DNA from: Streptomyces cupreus
GTDB taxonomy: Bacteria; Actinomycetota; Actinomycetes; Streptomycetales; Streptomycetaceae
Direction: 5' to 3'
Assembly: GCF_014257025.1 (NCBI RefSeq)
Contig: NZ_JACMSF010000060.1
Span: 1 to 48,284 of the forward strand
DNA length: 48,284 nucleotides
The notes under the pieces are model-generated. The model ran no database searches. It saw only the letters and a list, made by a program, of their open reading frames with translations, and was not told where the DNA came from. Below are positions 25,487-34,074 of this stretch, piece by piece; position 1 is the stretch's first letter; each line of letters begins with the position of its first letter. A program made the translations under genes and the position numbers.

Positions 25487-26251
25487 ATGGCGTTCACGCG
25501 CGCCACCGGGAAGCACCGTCGTCCCAGCAGGATGCAGCGCACCACCGCCCGCGCGGCGGGTGTCGCGGCGCTCACCACCACCGGCGTCATCGGCACCCTC
25601 GCGAGCCCGGCGCTGGCCGCCGAGACCTCCGCCGAGCAGACCGGTCTCACCCCCGTCATCAGCATCGGCGACTCGGTCGCCGAGCAGATCGACGCCCAGG
25701 CCGCCGCCCAGCAGCAGGCGGCCGACGAGGCGGCGGCGGAGAAGAAGGCGGAGGAGGCGGCCCGCAAGAAGGCCGCCGAGGCCGCCGCGAAGGCCCGTGC
25801 GGCCAAGGAGCGCGCCGCCCGCGAGGCCGAGCGCAAGCGCCTGAACACCTTCGTCTCCCCGATCTCCGGCTCCTACGTCTCGACGAGCTACAAGGCCGGC
25901 GGCGCCGTGTGGTCCTCGGGCAGCCACACCGGTGTCGACTTCCACGCCTCCAGCGGCACCGCCGTCCGCTCGGTCGGCATGGGCACCGTCGTCGAGGCGG
26001 GCTGGGGCGGGGCCTACGGCAACCAGATCGTCATCAAGATGCACGACGGCACGTACACGCAGTACGGGCACCTGTCGTCCATCGGCGTCTCGGTGGGCCA
26101 GAGCGTCACCCCGGGCCAGCAGATAGGCCTCTCCGGCGCCACCGGCAACGTCACCGGGGCACACCTGCACTTCGAGGCCCGTACGACCGCCGAGTACGGC
26201 TCGGACATCGACCCCGTCGCCTACCTCCGCTCGCACGGCGTGAGCGTCTGA
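25487..26251 (+). CDS. Secreted M23-family peptidoglycan endopeptidase
   Basis: This 254-residue preprotein has a long basic n-region (RATGKHRRPSR), a hydrophobic h-region (about 22-38) and an ASPALA-A cleavage site near 44. A mature coiled coil follows at about 66-118, made of Ala, Glu and Lys repeats, which probably spaces the enzyme from the wall. The LytM domain has zinc ligands His147 and Asp151 (HTGVD) and a catalytic HLH motif (His226, His228). It cleaves peptide cross-links of peptidoglycan. The c-di-AMP riboswitch directly upstream indicates control of wall hydrolysis by osmotic or second-messenger state. AAGGAAAGGA precedes the ATG, and a terminator follows. Confidence 0.93.
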   Translation: MAFTRATGKHRRPSRMQRTTARAAGVAALTTTGVIGTLASPALAAETSAEQTGLTPVISIGDSVAEQIDAQAAAQQQAADEAAAEKKAEEAARKKAAEAAAKARAAKERAAREAERKRLNTFVSPISGSYVSTSYKAGGAVWSSGSHTGVDFHASSGTAVRSVGMGTVVEAGWGGAYGNQIVIKMHDGTYTQYGHLSSIGVSVGQSVTPGQQIGLSGATGNVTGAHLHFEARTTAEYGSDIDPVAYLRSHGVSV

Positions 26252-26276
26252 CGACACCCGGCTCCGCCTGCGAGGA

Positions 26277-26297
26277 CCCCGGCTCCCCGAGCCGGGG
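26277..26297 (+). terminator. Terminator of the M23 peptidase gene
   Basis: CCCCGGCTC (26277-26285) pairs with GAGCCGGGG (26289-26297), followed by TTTT. It is a classical intrinsic terminator with a very short loop. Confidence 0.9.
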
Positions 26298-26439
26298 TTT
26301 TCGGCGTTTGTGATCCCCCGCTGTCCAAAAAATATCCATGGATTCCGGCCCGCCGTCGGAAATTCCGGCTCATTGCAATAGAGTCACTGAACACACGTCA
26401 GTCGTCGACGTTTCACGGGGATTAAAGCGGAGGTCGGTC

Positions 26440-27135
26440 ATGCGTATTCCGGCGCACTCGGTATGCACGGCGATCCGGGACGACATCGTCGCCGGTGTCT
26501 ACGAGCGCGGCAGCCGACTCACCGAGGAACTGCTCGCGCGCCGCTACGGCGTCTCCCGCGTCCCCGTCCGCGAGGCCCTGCGCACGCTGGAGGCCGAGGG
26601 CTTCGTGGTGACCCGGCGGCACGCGGGCGCGTGCGTCGCGGAACCGACCGAGCAGGAGGCCGCCGACCTGCTGGAGATGCGCTCCCTGCTGGAGCCGCTC
26701 GGCGCCGCCCGGGCCGCCCAGCGGCGCACCGAGGCGCATCTGAAGGTGCTGCGCGGCCTGGTGAGGCTCGGTCAGGAGCGGGCCAGAAGGGGTAACAGCG
26801 AGGATCTGCGCTCCCTGGGCGGCTGGTTCCACGAGACGCTCGCCCAGGCCTCCGGCAGCCCCGCGCTGACCTCGATGCTGACCCAGCTGCGGCACAAGAT
26901 CGCCTGGATGTACTCCGTGGAGGCCTCGGCCAGCCCCGTGGACGCCTGGGCGGAGCACGGGGCGATCGTGGACGCCGTGGCGCGCGGGGACAGCGAGCGC
27001 GCACGGGCGATCACCGCCGTGCACACCGAGCGCTCCAGCGGCACGCACCGGCTGCGGTTCCCCGGCGGCGGGGAGCGCGCCGACCGTGTGAGGAATTCGC
27101 AACATCCCGTAAACATGTCGGGCCTGCGGCATTAA
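26440..27135 (+). CDS. GntR-family regulator with FCD domain
   Basis: This 231-residue protein has a winged helix-turn-helix at about 5-70 (LTEELLARRYGVSRVPVREALRTLEAEGF, in part) and an all-helical FCD domain at about 75-215. Metal-binding positions are E/D in LLEMRSLLE, His near WFHETLA and His in AEHGAIVDAV. The ATG at 26440 follows GCGGAGG by 7 bases. The 34-codon longer reading begins in AT-rich leader and is rejected. A 10-base palindrome ATCCATGGAT (26334-26343) lies about 100 bases upstream. It lies beside ptsH, but nothing in the sequence proves that it controls sugar transport. Confidence 0.88.
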   Translation: MRIPAHSVCTAIRDDIVAGVYERGSRLTEELLARRYGVSRVPVREALRTLEAEGFVVTRRHAGACVAEPTEQEAADLLEMRSLLEPLGAARAAQRRTEAHLKVLRGLVRLGQERARRGNSEDLRSLGGWFHETLAQASGSPALTSMLTQLRHKIAWMYSVEASASPVDAWAEHGAIVDAVARGDSERARAITAVHTERSSGTHRLRFPGGGERADRVRNSQHPVNMSGLRH

Positions 27136-27205
27136 CATGCGCGCCGTATACAAAGAGGATGTAATTCCCGGGGGATTATTTTCGCTGCCTGAAACCGGGA
27201 AATGT

Positions 27206-27239
27206 GAAGGGCCCGCCCGGTAATTCGGACGAGCCCTTC
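27206..27239 (-). terminator. Terminator of ptsH
   Basis: GAAGGGC (27206-27212) pairs with GCCCTTC (27233-27239), with further partial pairing inside. It lies 33 bases after the minus-strand ptsH stop and may also end the convergent GntR gene. Confidence 0.6.
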
Positions 27240-27272
27240 GGGGAAGCGGCGAGCGCCGCGACCGTTATGTGC

Positions 27273-27554
27273 TCAGACGGTCTCGGGGAGTTCTTCGAGG
27301 CCCTCGGAGACCAGCCTCGCCAGACGGTCGAGGGCGGCGTCCGCACCCTCGGCGTCGGAGGCGAGCACGATCTCCTCGCCGCCCTGGGCGCCCAGGCCCA
27401 GGACCGCCAGCATGGAGGCCGCGTTGACGGGGTTGCCGTCGGCCTTGGCGATCGTCACCGGGACGCCTGCGGCCGTGGCGGCTCGGACGAAGATGGAAGC
27501 GGGGCGGGCGTGGAGGCCCTCGGCCCAGCCGACGTTGACGCGGCGCTCAGCCAT
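27273..27554 (-). CDS. ptsH: Phosphocarrier protein HPr
   Basis: This 93-residue protein is the histidine phosphocarrier of the phosphotransferase system. It passes phosphate from enzyme I to the sugar-specific IIA proteins. His15 lies in the active-site motif GLHARPAS, and Ser47 in NAASMLAVLGLGA is the regulatory serine position. The start is ATG at 27554, with GAAGGG 9 bases upstream. A DasR-type operator lies 25 bases before the start. In streptomycetes the system serves N-acetylglucosamine and fructose uptake and links nutrient state to development. The gene is monocistronic, separate from ptsI, as in S. coelicolor. Confidence 0.95.
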   Translation of the reverse strand: MAERRVNVGWAEGLHARPASIFVRAATAAGVPVTIAKADGNPVNAASMLAVLGLGAQGGEEIVLASDAEGADAALDRLARLVSEGLEELPETV

Positions 27555-27578
27555 GTGATGCTGCCCTTCAGGTTCTCA

Positions 27579-27594
27579 GGTTGTCTAGACCAGT
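27579..27594. promoter_or_regulatory. DasR-responsive element (dre) upstream of ptsH
   Basis: Read on the minus strand, ACTGGTCTAGACAACC matches 14 of 16 bases of the dre consensus ACTGGTCTAGACCACT. It is centred about 32 bases before the ptsH start. DasR is the GlcNAc-6-phosphate-sensing repressor of pts and chitin genes. Confidence 0.8.
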
Positions 27595-27701
27595 GTTCCA
27601 CAACGTGAAGCGTGCCCGGTACGGTCCTTCGTCCCGTCCCGTGTGGTCACCGGACCGCGGCCTCGATCCGGCACTCGTCCTCCACAGACTGCCTCGCGCC
27701 G

Positions 27702-27724
27702 TTGTCGTACGCGAGCCGTACTCT
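27702..27724 (+). promoter_or_regulatory. Leaderless promoter resembling the PafBC/RecA-NDp motif
   Basis: TTGTCGTAC, 8 bases, then TACTCT (27719-27724), which lies 7 bases before the ATG at 27732. The mycobacterial RecA-independent DNA-damage promoter is TTGTCRGTG-N8-TAnnnT. The core TTGTCR, the spacing and the -10 fit; the trailing GTG does not. Confidence 0.4.
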
Positions 27725-27731
27725 GGGCCCC

Positions 27732-30680
27732 ATGCAGAGCGCGCCGGACCGGCACGAGTACCCCGCCCACTGGGAAGCCGACGTGGTGCTGCGCGACGGC
27801 GGCACCGCGCGCATCCGCCCCATCACCGTTGATGACGCCGAGCGCCTGGTCAGCTTCTACGAGCAGGTCTCGGACGAGTCGAAGTACTACCGCTTCTTCG
27901 CGCCCTACCCGCGTCTGTCCGCCAAGGACGTCCACCGCTTCACGCACCACGACTTTGTGGACAGGGTGGGACTCGCGGCCACGATCGGCGGCGAGTTCAT
28001 CGCCACCGTACGCTATGACCGCATTGGCGCCGACGGGCTGCCCGCCTCCGCGCCCGCGGACGAGGCCGAGGTCGCCTTCCTCGTACAGGACGCCCATCAG
28101 GGACGCGGGGTCGCCTCCGCCCTGCTCGAACACATCGGCGCCGTCGCCCGCGAGCGCGGGATCCGCCGTTTCGCCGCCGAGGTGCTGCCCGCCAACACCA
28201 AGATGATCAAGGTGTTCACGGACGCCGGGTACACCCAGAAACGCAGCTTCGAGGACGGCGTCGTCCGCCTGGAGTTCGACCTGGAGCCCACGGACCGCTC
28301 GCTCGCCGTGCAGCACGCGCGCGAACAGCGCGCCGAGGCCCGGTCCGTGCAACGGCTGCTGGTCCCCGGCTCCGTGGCCGTCATCGGCGCCGGCCGCACC
28401 CCCGGCGGCGTGGGCCGGGGCGTCCTCGACAACATCAGGGAGGGCGGGTTCCGCGGTCCGCTGTACGCCGTGAACCTGGCGTTCCCCGAGGAGCTCAAGG
28501 AACTCGCCGGGGTGCCCGCGTACCGCTCGGTGCGCGACATCGACGGGCATGTCGACCTCGCGGTCGTCGCCGTGCCCGCCGAGCAGGTCCCCGAGGTCGT
28601 CACCGAGTGCGGTGAGCACGGCGTCCAGGGACTGGTCGTGGTCTCCGCCGGCTACGCCGAGAGCGGGCCCGAGGGCCGGGAGCGCCAGCGCGAACTCGTC
28701 CGGCACGCGCGCGCGTACGGCATGCGGATCATCGGGCCGAACGCCTTCGGGGTCATCAACACCTCGGCGGACGTACGGCTGAACGCCTCGCTCGCACCCG
28801 AGATGCCGCGGCCCGGGCGGATAGGGCTGTTCGCCCAGTCCGGAGCCATCGGGATCGCGCTGCTGTCCCGGCTGCACCGGCGCGGCGGAGGGGTCACCGG
28901 GGTCACCGGTGTGTCCACCTTCGTCTCCTCCGGGAACCGGGCCGACGTGTCCGGCAACGACGTCCTCCAGTACTGGTACGACGACCCGGACACCGATGTC
29001 GCCCTCATGTACCTGGAGTCCATCGGGAACCCGCGCAAGTTCACCCGGCTCGCGAGGCGTACGGCGGCGGCGAAGCCGCTGGTCGTGGTGCAGGGTGCGC
29101 GGCACGGCGGGGCGGCGCCGCAGGGACATGCCGTACGGGCGACTCGGCTGCCGCACGCCACCGTGTCGGCGCTGCTGCGGCAGGCCGGGGTGATCCGGGT
29201 GGACACGATCACCGAACTGGTCGACGCGGGGCTGCTGCTCGCCCGCCAGCCGCTGCCGGCCGGGCCGCGGGTGGCGATCCTCGGGAACTCCGAGTCGCTG
29301 GGGCTGCTGACGTACGACGCCTGCCTCTCCGAGGGGCTACGACCGCTGCCGCCGCTGGACCTGACGACCGGGGCGTCGGCGGAGGACTTCCGTCGGGCCC
29401 TGTCGCGGGCGCTGGCCGACGATATGTGCGACTCCGTCGTGGTGACCGCGATTCCGGCGCTCGGGGAGCCGTCGGTGGGGGACGCGGTGCTGGCCGAGGC
29501 GCTGCGGTCGGCGGCGGAGGAGGTGCCGGGGAAGCCGGTGCTGGTGGTGCATGTGGAGCTGGGTGGGTTGGCTGAGGCGCTGTCGGCGGCGGCGAGCACG
29601 GCACCCGGAGCTGTGGCCGAGGCGGGGCCGGACGCGCGGCCCGGCGCTGACGAGGCGCCGCCTGTCAGCGGGACGGGTGCAGCCCATGGCGGCACCAATG
29701 CCCGCGGCTCGACGGGGACAGGTGCCCGGGCCCTGACGGAACCGGCGGCTCGCGGCGGGGCGGAGACGGATGCCCGCAGCACGACGGAGCCGCCTGCCGG
29801 AGGACCTCCCCGCGAACCCCGCCTCATCCCCGCCTACCCCGCCGCCGAGCGTGCCGTCCGGGCCCTCGCCGAAGCCGTGAAGTACTCCCAGTGGCGGCGG
29901 GAGGCCGCTGAGCCCGGGCGGGTGCCCGAGTACGACGACATCGACGAGCGGGGGGCCGCCTCGCTCATCGACGGGCTGCTCGCGCGCGGGCAGGGGCTCA
30001 CCCTCGGATCCGACGAGACCTGTGACCTGCTCGGGAAGTACGGCATCCATGTGCGGCGCGCACTCCCCGCACCCACCCCCGACGCCGCCGTCGAAGCCGC
30101 CCGCGCCGTCGGCTACCCCGTCGCCCTCAAGGCCACCGCGCCGCACCTGCGACACCGCGCCGACCTGGGCGGCGTACGGCTGGATCTCGCCGACGAGGAG
30201 CAACTGCGGCGGGGCTACGCCGAGTTGGTCGAGTTGTTCGGGAAGCCGGAGGAGCTGCGGCCGGTCGTGCAGGCCATGGCGCCGCGCGGGGTCGACACCG
30301 TCGTACGGGCCGTGATCGACCCGGCGGCCGGCGCCGTGCTGTCGTTCGCGCTCGCCGGGGCCGCCTCTCAGCTGCTCGGGGACATGGCACACCGGCTGAT
30401 CCCGGTCACCGACCGGGAGGCGACCTCGCTCGTCCGCTCGATCCGGACCGCGCCCCTCCTGTTCGGCTGGCGCGGCTCCACCCCGGTCGACACCCCGGCG
30501 CTGGAAGAGCTGCTGCTGCGGGTGTCGCGCCTGGTCCACGACCACCCGGAGGTCGTCGCCGTGACCCTGGAGCCGGTCGTCGTCGCCCCGCACGGTCTGA
30601 CCGTGCTCGGCGCCACCGTACGGCTGGCCCCGCCCCCCGCCCGTGACGACCTCGGCCCGCGCACGCTCCCCGCCTACTGA
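27732..30680 (+). CDS. Protein acetyltransferase: GNAT fused to acyl-CoA synthetase (Pat-type)
   Basis: This protein has 982 residues. Its N-terminal GNAT domain is at about 15-190, with the acetyl-CoA loop QDAHQGRGVASALL. An NDP-forming acyl-CoA synthetase-like part follows: a CoA-binding Rossmann domain (about 205-335), a succinyl-CoA-ligase-like domain (about 345-620), and a C-terminal ATP-grasp domain (about 750-965). Between the last two is a low-complexity linker rich in Ala, Gly, Thr and Pro (about 620-700). This order, GNAT first, is that of the S. lividans PatA enzyme, which acetylates acetyl-CoA synthetase lysines; in Salmonella Pat the GNAT domain is last. ATG at 27732 begins the conserved domain and lies 7 bases after TACTCT, without a ribosome-binding site, so the mRNA is probably leaderless. 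Confidence 0.88.
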   Translation: MQSAPDRHEYPAHWEADVVLRDGGTARIRPITVDDAERLVSFYEQVSDESKYYRFFAPYPRLSAKDVHRFTHHDFVDRVGLAATIGGEFIATVRYDRIGADGLPASAPADEAEVAFLVQDAHQGRGVASALLEHIGAVARERGIRRFAAEVLPANTKMIKVFTDAGYTQKRSFEDGVVRLEFDLEPTDRSLAVQHAREQRAEARSVQRLLVPGSVAVIGAGRTPGGVGRGVLDNIREGGFRGPLYAVNLAFPEELKELAGVPAYRSVRDIDGHVDLAVVAVPAEQVPEVVTECGEHGVQGLVVVSAGYAESGPEGRERQRELVRHARAYGMRIIGPNAFGVINTSADVRLNASLAPEMPRPGRIGLFAQSGAIGIALLSRLHRRGGGVTGVTGVSTFVSSGNRADVSGNDVLQYWYDDPDTDVALMYLESIGNPRKFTRLARRTAAAKPLVVVQGARHGGAAPQGHAVRATRLPHATVSALLRQAGVIRVDTITELVDAGLLLARQPLPAGPRVAILGNSESLGLLTYDACLSEGLRPLPPLDLTTGASAEDFRRALSRALADDMCDSVVVTAIPALGEPSVGDAVLAEALRSAAEEVPGKPVLVVHVELGGLAEALSAAASTAPGAVAEAGPDARPGADEAPPVSGTGAAHGGTNARGSTGTGARALTEPAARGGAETDARSTTEPPAGGPPREPRLIPAYPAAERAVRALAEAVKYSQWRREAAEPGRVPEYDDIDERGAASLIDGLLARGQGLTLGSDETCDLLGKYGIHVRRALPAPTPDAAVEAARAVGYPVALKATAPHLRHRADLGGVRLDLADEEQLRRGYAELVELFGKPEELRPVVQAMAPRGVDTVVRAVIDPAAGAVLSFALAGAASQLLGDMAHRLIPVTDREATSLVRSIRTAPLLFGWRGSTPVDTPALEELLLRVSRLVHDHPEVVAVTLEPVVVAPHGLTVLGATVRLAPPPARDDLGPRTLPAY

Positions 30681-30700
30681 CCGGCGCGAGCGGTCCCTCG

Positions 30701-30723
30701 CAGTCAGTGGGCCCCCGTAGGAT
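30701..30723 (+). promoter_or_regulatory. Leaderless promoter of the DUF5998 gene, RecA-NDp-like
   Basis: CAGTCAGTG (30701-30709), 8 bases, then TAGGAT (30718-30723), 7 bases before the ATG. Against TTGTCRGTG-N8-TAnnnT, seven of nine upstream bases, the spacing and the -10 all match. Confidence 0.5.
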
Positions 30724-30730
30724 GGGGGCC

Positions 30731-31318
30731 ATGGCCAAGACCAGTACGACGACCCAGGGGCTGCGAGCGGCGATCGAGCGCAGCGGCTACTACCCGGCCC
30801 TCGTGGCCGAGGCGGTGGAGGCCGCTGTGGGTGGCGAGCCCATCCGGTCGTACCTGGTCCACCAGGAGACCACGTTCGACCAGAACGAGGTGCGGCGGCA
30901 TGTCACCGTGCTGGTCCTCACCGACAACCGCTTCATCGTCAGCCACACCGACGAGCAGGCCGCGGACACCACCTCCCCGACCCCGTACGCCACGACGTCC
31001 ACGGAGTCGGTGAAGATCGGCCGGATCTCGTCGGTCGTCCTCAGCCGGGTGGTCGCGAACCCGGAGTCGTACACGCCGGGCACGCTGCCCCGCGAGGTCG
31101 TGCTGACCATCGGCTGGGGCGCGGTCTCCCGGATCGACCTGGAGCCGGCCGCCTGCGGCGACCCCAACTGCGAGGCCGACCACGGCTACACGGGCAGCTC
31201 CACGGCCGACGACCTCAGCCTGCGCGTCAGCGAGGCCGGCGACGGCCCGGAGACGGTGCGCCAGACGCTCGCCTTCGCGCAGGCGCTCTCCGAGGCGACC
31301 GCGGACACCGCCCGATAA
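30731..31318 (+). CDS. DUF5998-family protein
   Basis: This 195-residue conserved actinobacterial protein of unknown function shows alternating beta strands with motifs VRRHVTVLVLTDNRFIVSHTDE and GWGAVSRIDLEPAACGDPNCEADHGYTG. The latter carries a Cys pair and His that could bind metal. There is no membrane segment or signal. The start is ATG at 30731, chosen because TAGGAT lies exactly 7 bases upstream. The longer reading from 30707 would start ahead of that promoter. The stop TAA overlaps the next ATG by one base (TAATG), coupling it to the phosphodiesterase-family gene. The promoter resembles DNA-damage-inducible ones. Confidence 0.78.
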   Translation: MAKTSTTTQGLRAAIERSGYYPALVAEAVEAAVGGEPIRSYLVHQETTFDQNEVRRHVTVLVLTDNRFIVSHTDEQAADTTSPTPYATTSTESVKIGRISSVVLSRVVANPESYTPGTLPREVVLTIGWGAVSRIDLEPAACGDPNCEADHGYTGSSTADDLSLRVSEAGDGPETVRQTLAFAQALSEATADTAR

Positions 31319-32562
31319 TGACCCACCCGTCGCCCCCCACCGCCCATGATCGAGGGCGCTCCGCGCCCGCCCCTTCCGATCCCACCTGGGAGCAACACCC
31401 ACAGCCCCTGCCCCTCGACTCCGCCCCCCTGCCCGAGTACGGCGCGGGCTCGCTCGCCGATCTGCTGCCCACCCTGGCCGCCGGCCTCGGCGTACCGGGC
31501 ATGACCGCCGCGATCAGCGAGCTGGTCCCGGCCGACCGGAACTGCGTGTTCCTGATCGACGGCCTCGGCTGGGAGCAGCTGAAGGCGCACCCCGAGGACG
31601 CCCCGTTCATGACGTCGCTCCTCGCCAGCTCCCGCGGCGGCACGGGACGGCCGCTCACCACCGGCTACCCGGCGACCACCGCGACCTCCCTCGCCTCCGT
31701 CGGCACCGGCCTGCCGCCCGGGGCGCACGGACTGCCCGGGTACACCGTGCGCAATCCCGAGACCGGCGAGCTGATGAACCAGCTGCGCTGGCAGCCCTGG
31801 ACCGCGCCGCGGCCCTGGCAGCCGTACCCCACCGTCTTCCAGCTCGCCCACGACGCGGGTGTGCATGCCGCGCAGGTGTCGTCGCCGGCCTTCGAGAACA
31901 CCCCACTGACCAAGGTGGCGCTGAGCGGCGGCGCCTTCATCGGGCGGCTGAGCGGCGAGGAGCGGATGGATCTCGCGGCCGAGCAACTGGCCGCCGGTGA
32001 CCGGTCCTTGGTCTACACGTACTACGCCGAGGTGGACGGCGCGGGGCATCGCTTCGGCGTCAACTCCGACATGTGGCGCGGGCAGCTCATGTACGTCGAC
32101 CGGCTCGTCCAGCGCCTCGCCGAGCAACTGCCGCCGCGCACCGCGCTGTACGTCACCGCCGACCACGGCATGGTCGACGTGCCCTTCGACGAGCAGCACC
32201 GCATCGACTTCGACGAGGACTGGGAGCTGCGCGCCGGGGTCGCCCTGCTGGGCGGCGAGGGCCGCGCGCGCCATGTCTACGCGGTGCCCGGCGCCGAGAA
32301 CGACGTCCTGACCTGCTGGCGCGAGGTGCTCGGCGAGCAGTTCTGGGTGGCCTCGCGGGAGGAGGCGATAGCGGCGGGCTGGTTCGGGCCGCACATCGAC
32401 GAGCGGGTGTACGCCCGGATCGGCGACGTGGTCGCGGCCGCTCGCGACGATGTGCTGATCATCGCCTCCGAGCGGGAGCCGAAGGAGTCGGCGATGGTCG
32501 GCAACCATGGCTCGATGACCCCCGCGGAGCAGCTGGTGCCGCTGCTCGAAGTACGCTCCTGA
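31318..32562 (+). CDS. Alkaline phosphatase-superfamily nucleotide pyrophosphatase/phosphodiesterase
   Basis: This 414-residue protein is of the type I phosphodiesterase (NPP) class. The metal motif is LIDGLGW with Asp81. The nucleophile region is GYPATTATSL, with Thr120 or Thr121. Further metal residues are in YYAEVDGAGHRFG, TADHGMVDV and GNHGSM. The N-terminal 40 residues are Pro/His-rich and disordered, with no signal peptide, so it is cytoplasmic. The substrate is unknown; nucleotides or phosphonates are typical of the family. It begins inside the stop of the DUF5998 gene and is followed 47 bases later by tdk, so the three may form one operon. Confidence 0.88.
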   Translation: MTHPSPPTAHDRGRSAPAPSDPTWEQHPQPLPLDSAPLPEYGAGSLADLLPTLAAGLGVPGMTAAISELVPADRNCVFLIDGLGWEQLKAHPEDAPFMTSLLASSRGGTGRPLTTGYPATTATSLASVGTGLPPGAHGLPGYTVRNPETGELMNQLRWQPWTAPRPWQPYPTVFQLAHDAGVHAAQVSSPAFENTPLTKVALSGGAFIGRLSGEERMDLAAEQLAAGDRSLVYTYYAEVDGAGHRFGVNSDMWRGQLMYVDRLVQRLAEQLPPRTALYVTADHGMVDVPFDEQHRIDFDEDWELRAGVALLGGEGRARHVYAVPGAENDVLTCWREVLGEQFWVASREEAIAAGWFGPHIDERVYARIGDVVAAARDDVLIIASEREPKESAMVGNHGSMTPAEQLVPLLEVRS

Positions 32563-32609
32563 CGCCAGGCCCACCTCCGACTCCGCTGCCGAAAGGTGCT
32601 CAACACCCC

Positions 32610-33257
32610 ATGCCCGAGCTGGTGTTCTTCTCCGGGACGATGGATTGCGGGAAGTCGACGCTGGCTCTCCAGATCGAGCACAACCGCTCGGCGCGCGGCC
32701 TGGTCGGCATGATCTTCACCCGCGACGACCGCGCGGGCGAGGGCAAGCTCTCCTCGCGCCTCGGCCTGGTCACGGACGCGGTGGAGGTCGAGGACGGTCA
32801 GGACCTGTACGCGTACCTGGTGGACCATCTCTCCCAGGGCGGCCGCGCGGACTACGTCATCGCCGACGAGGCGCAGTTCCTGGCCCCGGAGCAGATCGAC
32901 CAACTCGCGCGCGTGGTGGACGACCTGAGCCTCGACGTCTACGCCTTCGGCATCACCACCGACTTCCGCTCCAAGCTCTTCCCCGGCTCCCAACGCCTGG
33001 TGGAACTGGCCGACCGGGTGGAGGTCCTCCAGGTGGAAGCCCTGTGCTGGTGCGGAGCCCGCGCAACCCACAACGCCCGCACGGTGGGCGGCGAGATGGT
33101 GGTAGAGGGCGCGCAGGTGGTCGTAGGCGACGTCGACCAGTCGGACACGATCGGCTACGAGGTCCTCTGCCGCCGCCACCACCGCCGCCGCATGACAGCC
33201 GCCACGGCGAGAGCGGCGGCCCTGTCCCCGGACGTACTGCCGGTTCCTTCGGCCTAG
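32610..33257 (+). CDS. tdk: Thymidine kinase
   Basis: This 215-residue type II thymidine kinase has P-loop GTMDCGKST (9-17) and catalytic Glu87 in DEAQF (86-90). The structural zinc site is Cys146 and Cys148 (CWCG) with Cys187 and His190. It phosphorylates thymidine in the salvage pathway. The start is ATG at 32610, and AAAGGTG lies 12 bases upstream, a rather long spacing. A frame open to 32073 lies inside the previous gene and is not used. It converges with the VOC gene, 13 bases away. Confidence 0.95.
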   Translation: MPELVFFSGTMDCGKSTLALQIEHNRSARGLVGMIFTRDDRAGEGKLSSRLGLVTDAVEVEDGQDLYAYLVDHLSQGGRADYVIADEAQFLAPEQIDQLARVVDDLSLDVYAFGITTDFRSKLFPGSQRLVELADRVEVLQVEALCWCGARATHNARTVGGEMVVEGAQVVVGDVDQSDTIGYEVLCRRHHRRRMTAATARAAALSPDVLPVPSA

Positions 33258-33270
33258 GGCACCCGGAAGG

Positions 33271-34074
33271 TCAGGGCCGACTCTGGAGCAGGGAGAATCT
33301 TGCGCCCTCCGGGTCTTTCACCGTGGACATGCGGCCCAGGGCGCTGTCGTGCGGGGGTGTGAGGATGTGGCCGCCCAGGGAGGCGGCCTGGGTTGTTGCC
33401 TCGTCGGTGTCCGCCACCTCGAAGAAGGTCATCCAGTGGGGGCCCCGGTCGCGGGGGAGGGACTGGCCGAGGCCGAGGATCGCGGCGATGGTGCGGCCGC
33501 CAAGGTGGAGGGTGACGTAGTCGAAGTCCGCCGAGACCACCTTCTGCTGCTCGTGGCCGAACACCGTTTCGTAGAACTTGGCCACACCGGCCGTCTCGAA
33601 GGTCAGCAGCTCGTTCCAGACCGGGGTGCCGGGGACGCCGGTGAGGGCGATGCCGAGGTGGGCCGCGGCCTGCCAGACGCCGAAGACGGCGCCGGAGGGG
33701 TCGGAGCAGATCGCGAGGCGGCCGGCCTCGGCGGCGTCCAGGGGGCCCACCCCCACCGTGCCACCGCACAGCCGTACCGTCTCGGCCGTCAGGTCCACGT
33801 CCGTCGAGGCGAAGTACGGCGTCCAGGCGATGGGCAGATGCCGGTCCGGCGGGAGCTGGCCGATTCCGGCCACCTCTTTCCCGTCGAGCAGCGCCCGCAC
33901 ATACGGGCCGAGCTGCTGCGGTCCGGGCCGGAACTCCCAGCCGAACAGCTCACCGTAGAACTCCTGGGTCGCGGCCAGCCCGTGCACCATCAGGCTCACC
34001 CAGCAGGGCGAGCCGGGCGCGTGCCGAGCATGCGCTTCGCCGTTCAGGCCGGCCGACCCCCGTGCCTCGGTCAT
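33271..34074 (-). CDS. VOC-family (glyoxalase/bleomycin-resistance fold) protein, two domains
   Basis: This protein of about 267 residues has two tandem VOC domains, at about 15-130 and 140-265. Each contains the pattern of a short beta strand, helix FY..LFGWE or FYETVFGHE, and a closing DP.GA strand (SDPSGAVFGVWQ, KDPEGARFSLLQ). Such proteins bind a metal and small molecules. Streptomyces members are often annotated as hydroxylases or glyoxalases without proof. ATG at 34074 lies 9 bases after GAGGAG; a GTG two codons upstream is too close to that site. The gene stands alone. The function is not established. Confidence 0.85.
   Translation of the reverse strand: MTEARGSAGLNGEAHARHAPGSPCWVSLMVHGLAATQEFYGELFGWEFRPGPQQLGPYVRALLDGKEVAGIGQLPPDRHLPIAWTPYFASTDVDLTAETVRLCGGTVGVGPLDAAEAGRLAICSDPSGAVFGVWQAAAHLGIALTGVPGTPVWNELLTFETAGVAKFYETVFGHEQQKVVSADFDYVTLHLGGRTIAAILGLGQSLPRDRGPHWMTFFEVADTDEATTQAASLGGHILTPPHDSALGRMSTVKDPEGARFSLLQSRP

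Noticed and set aside
27585..29156. A 523-codon reverse frame opposite the acetyltransferase gene
   Set aside because: Antisense shadow with Val/Gly/Asp bias and no motifs.
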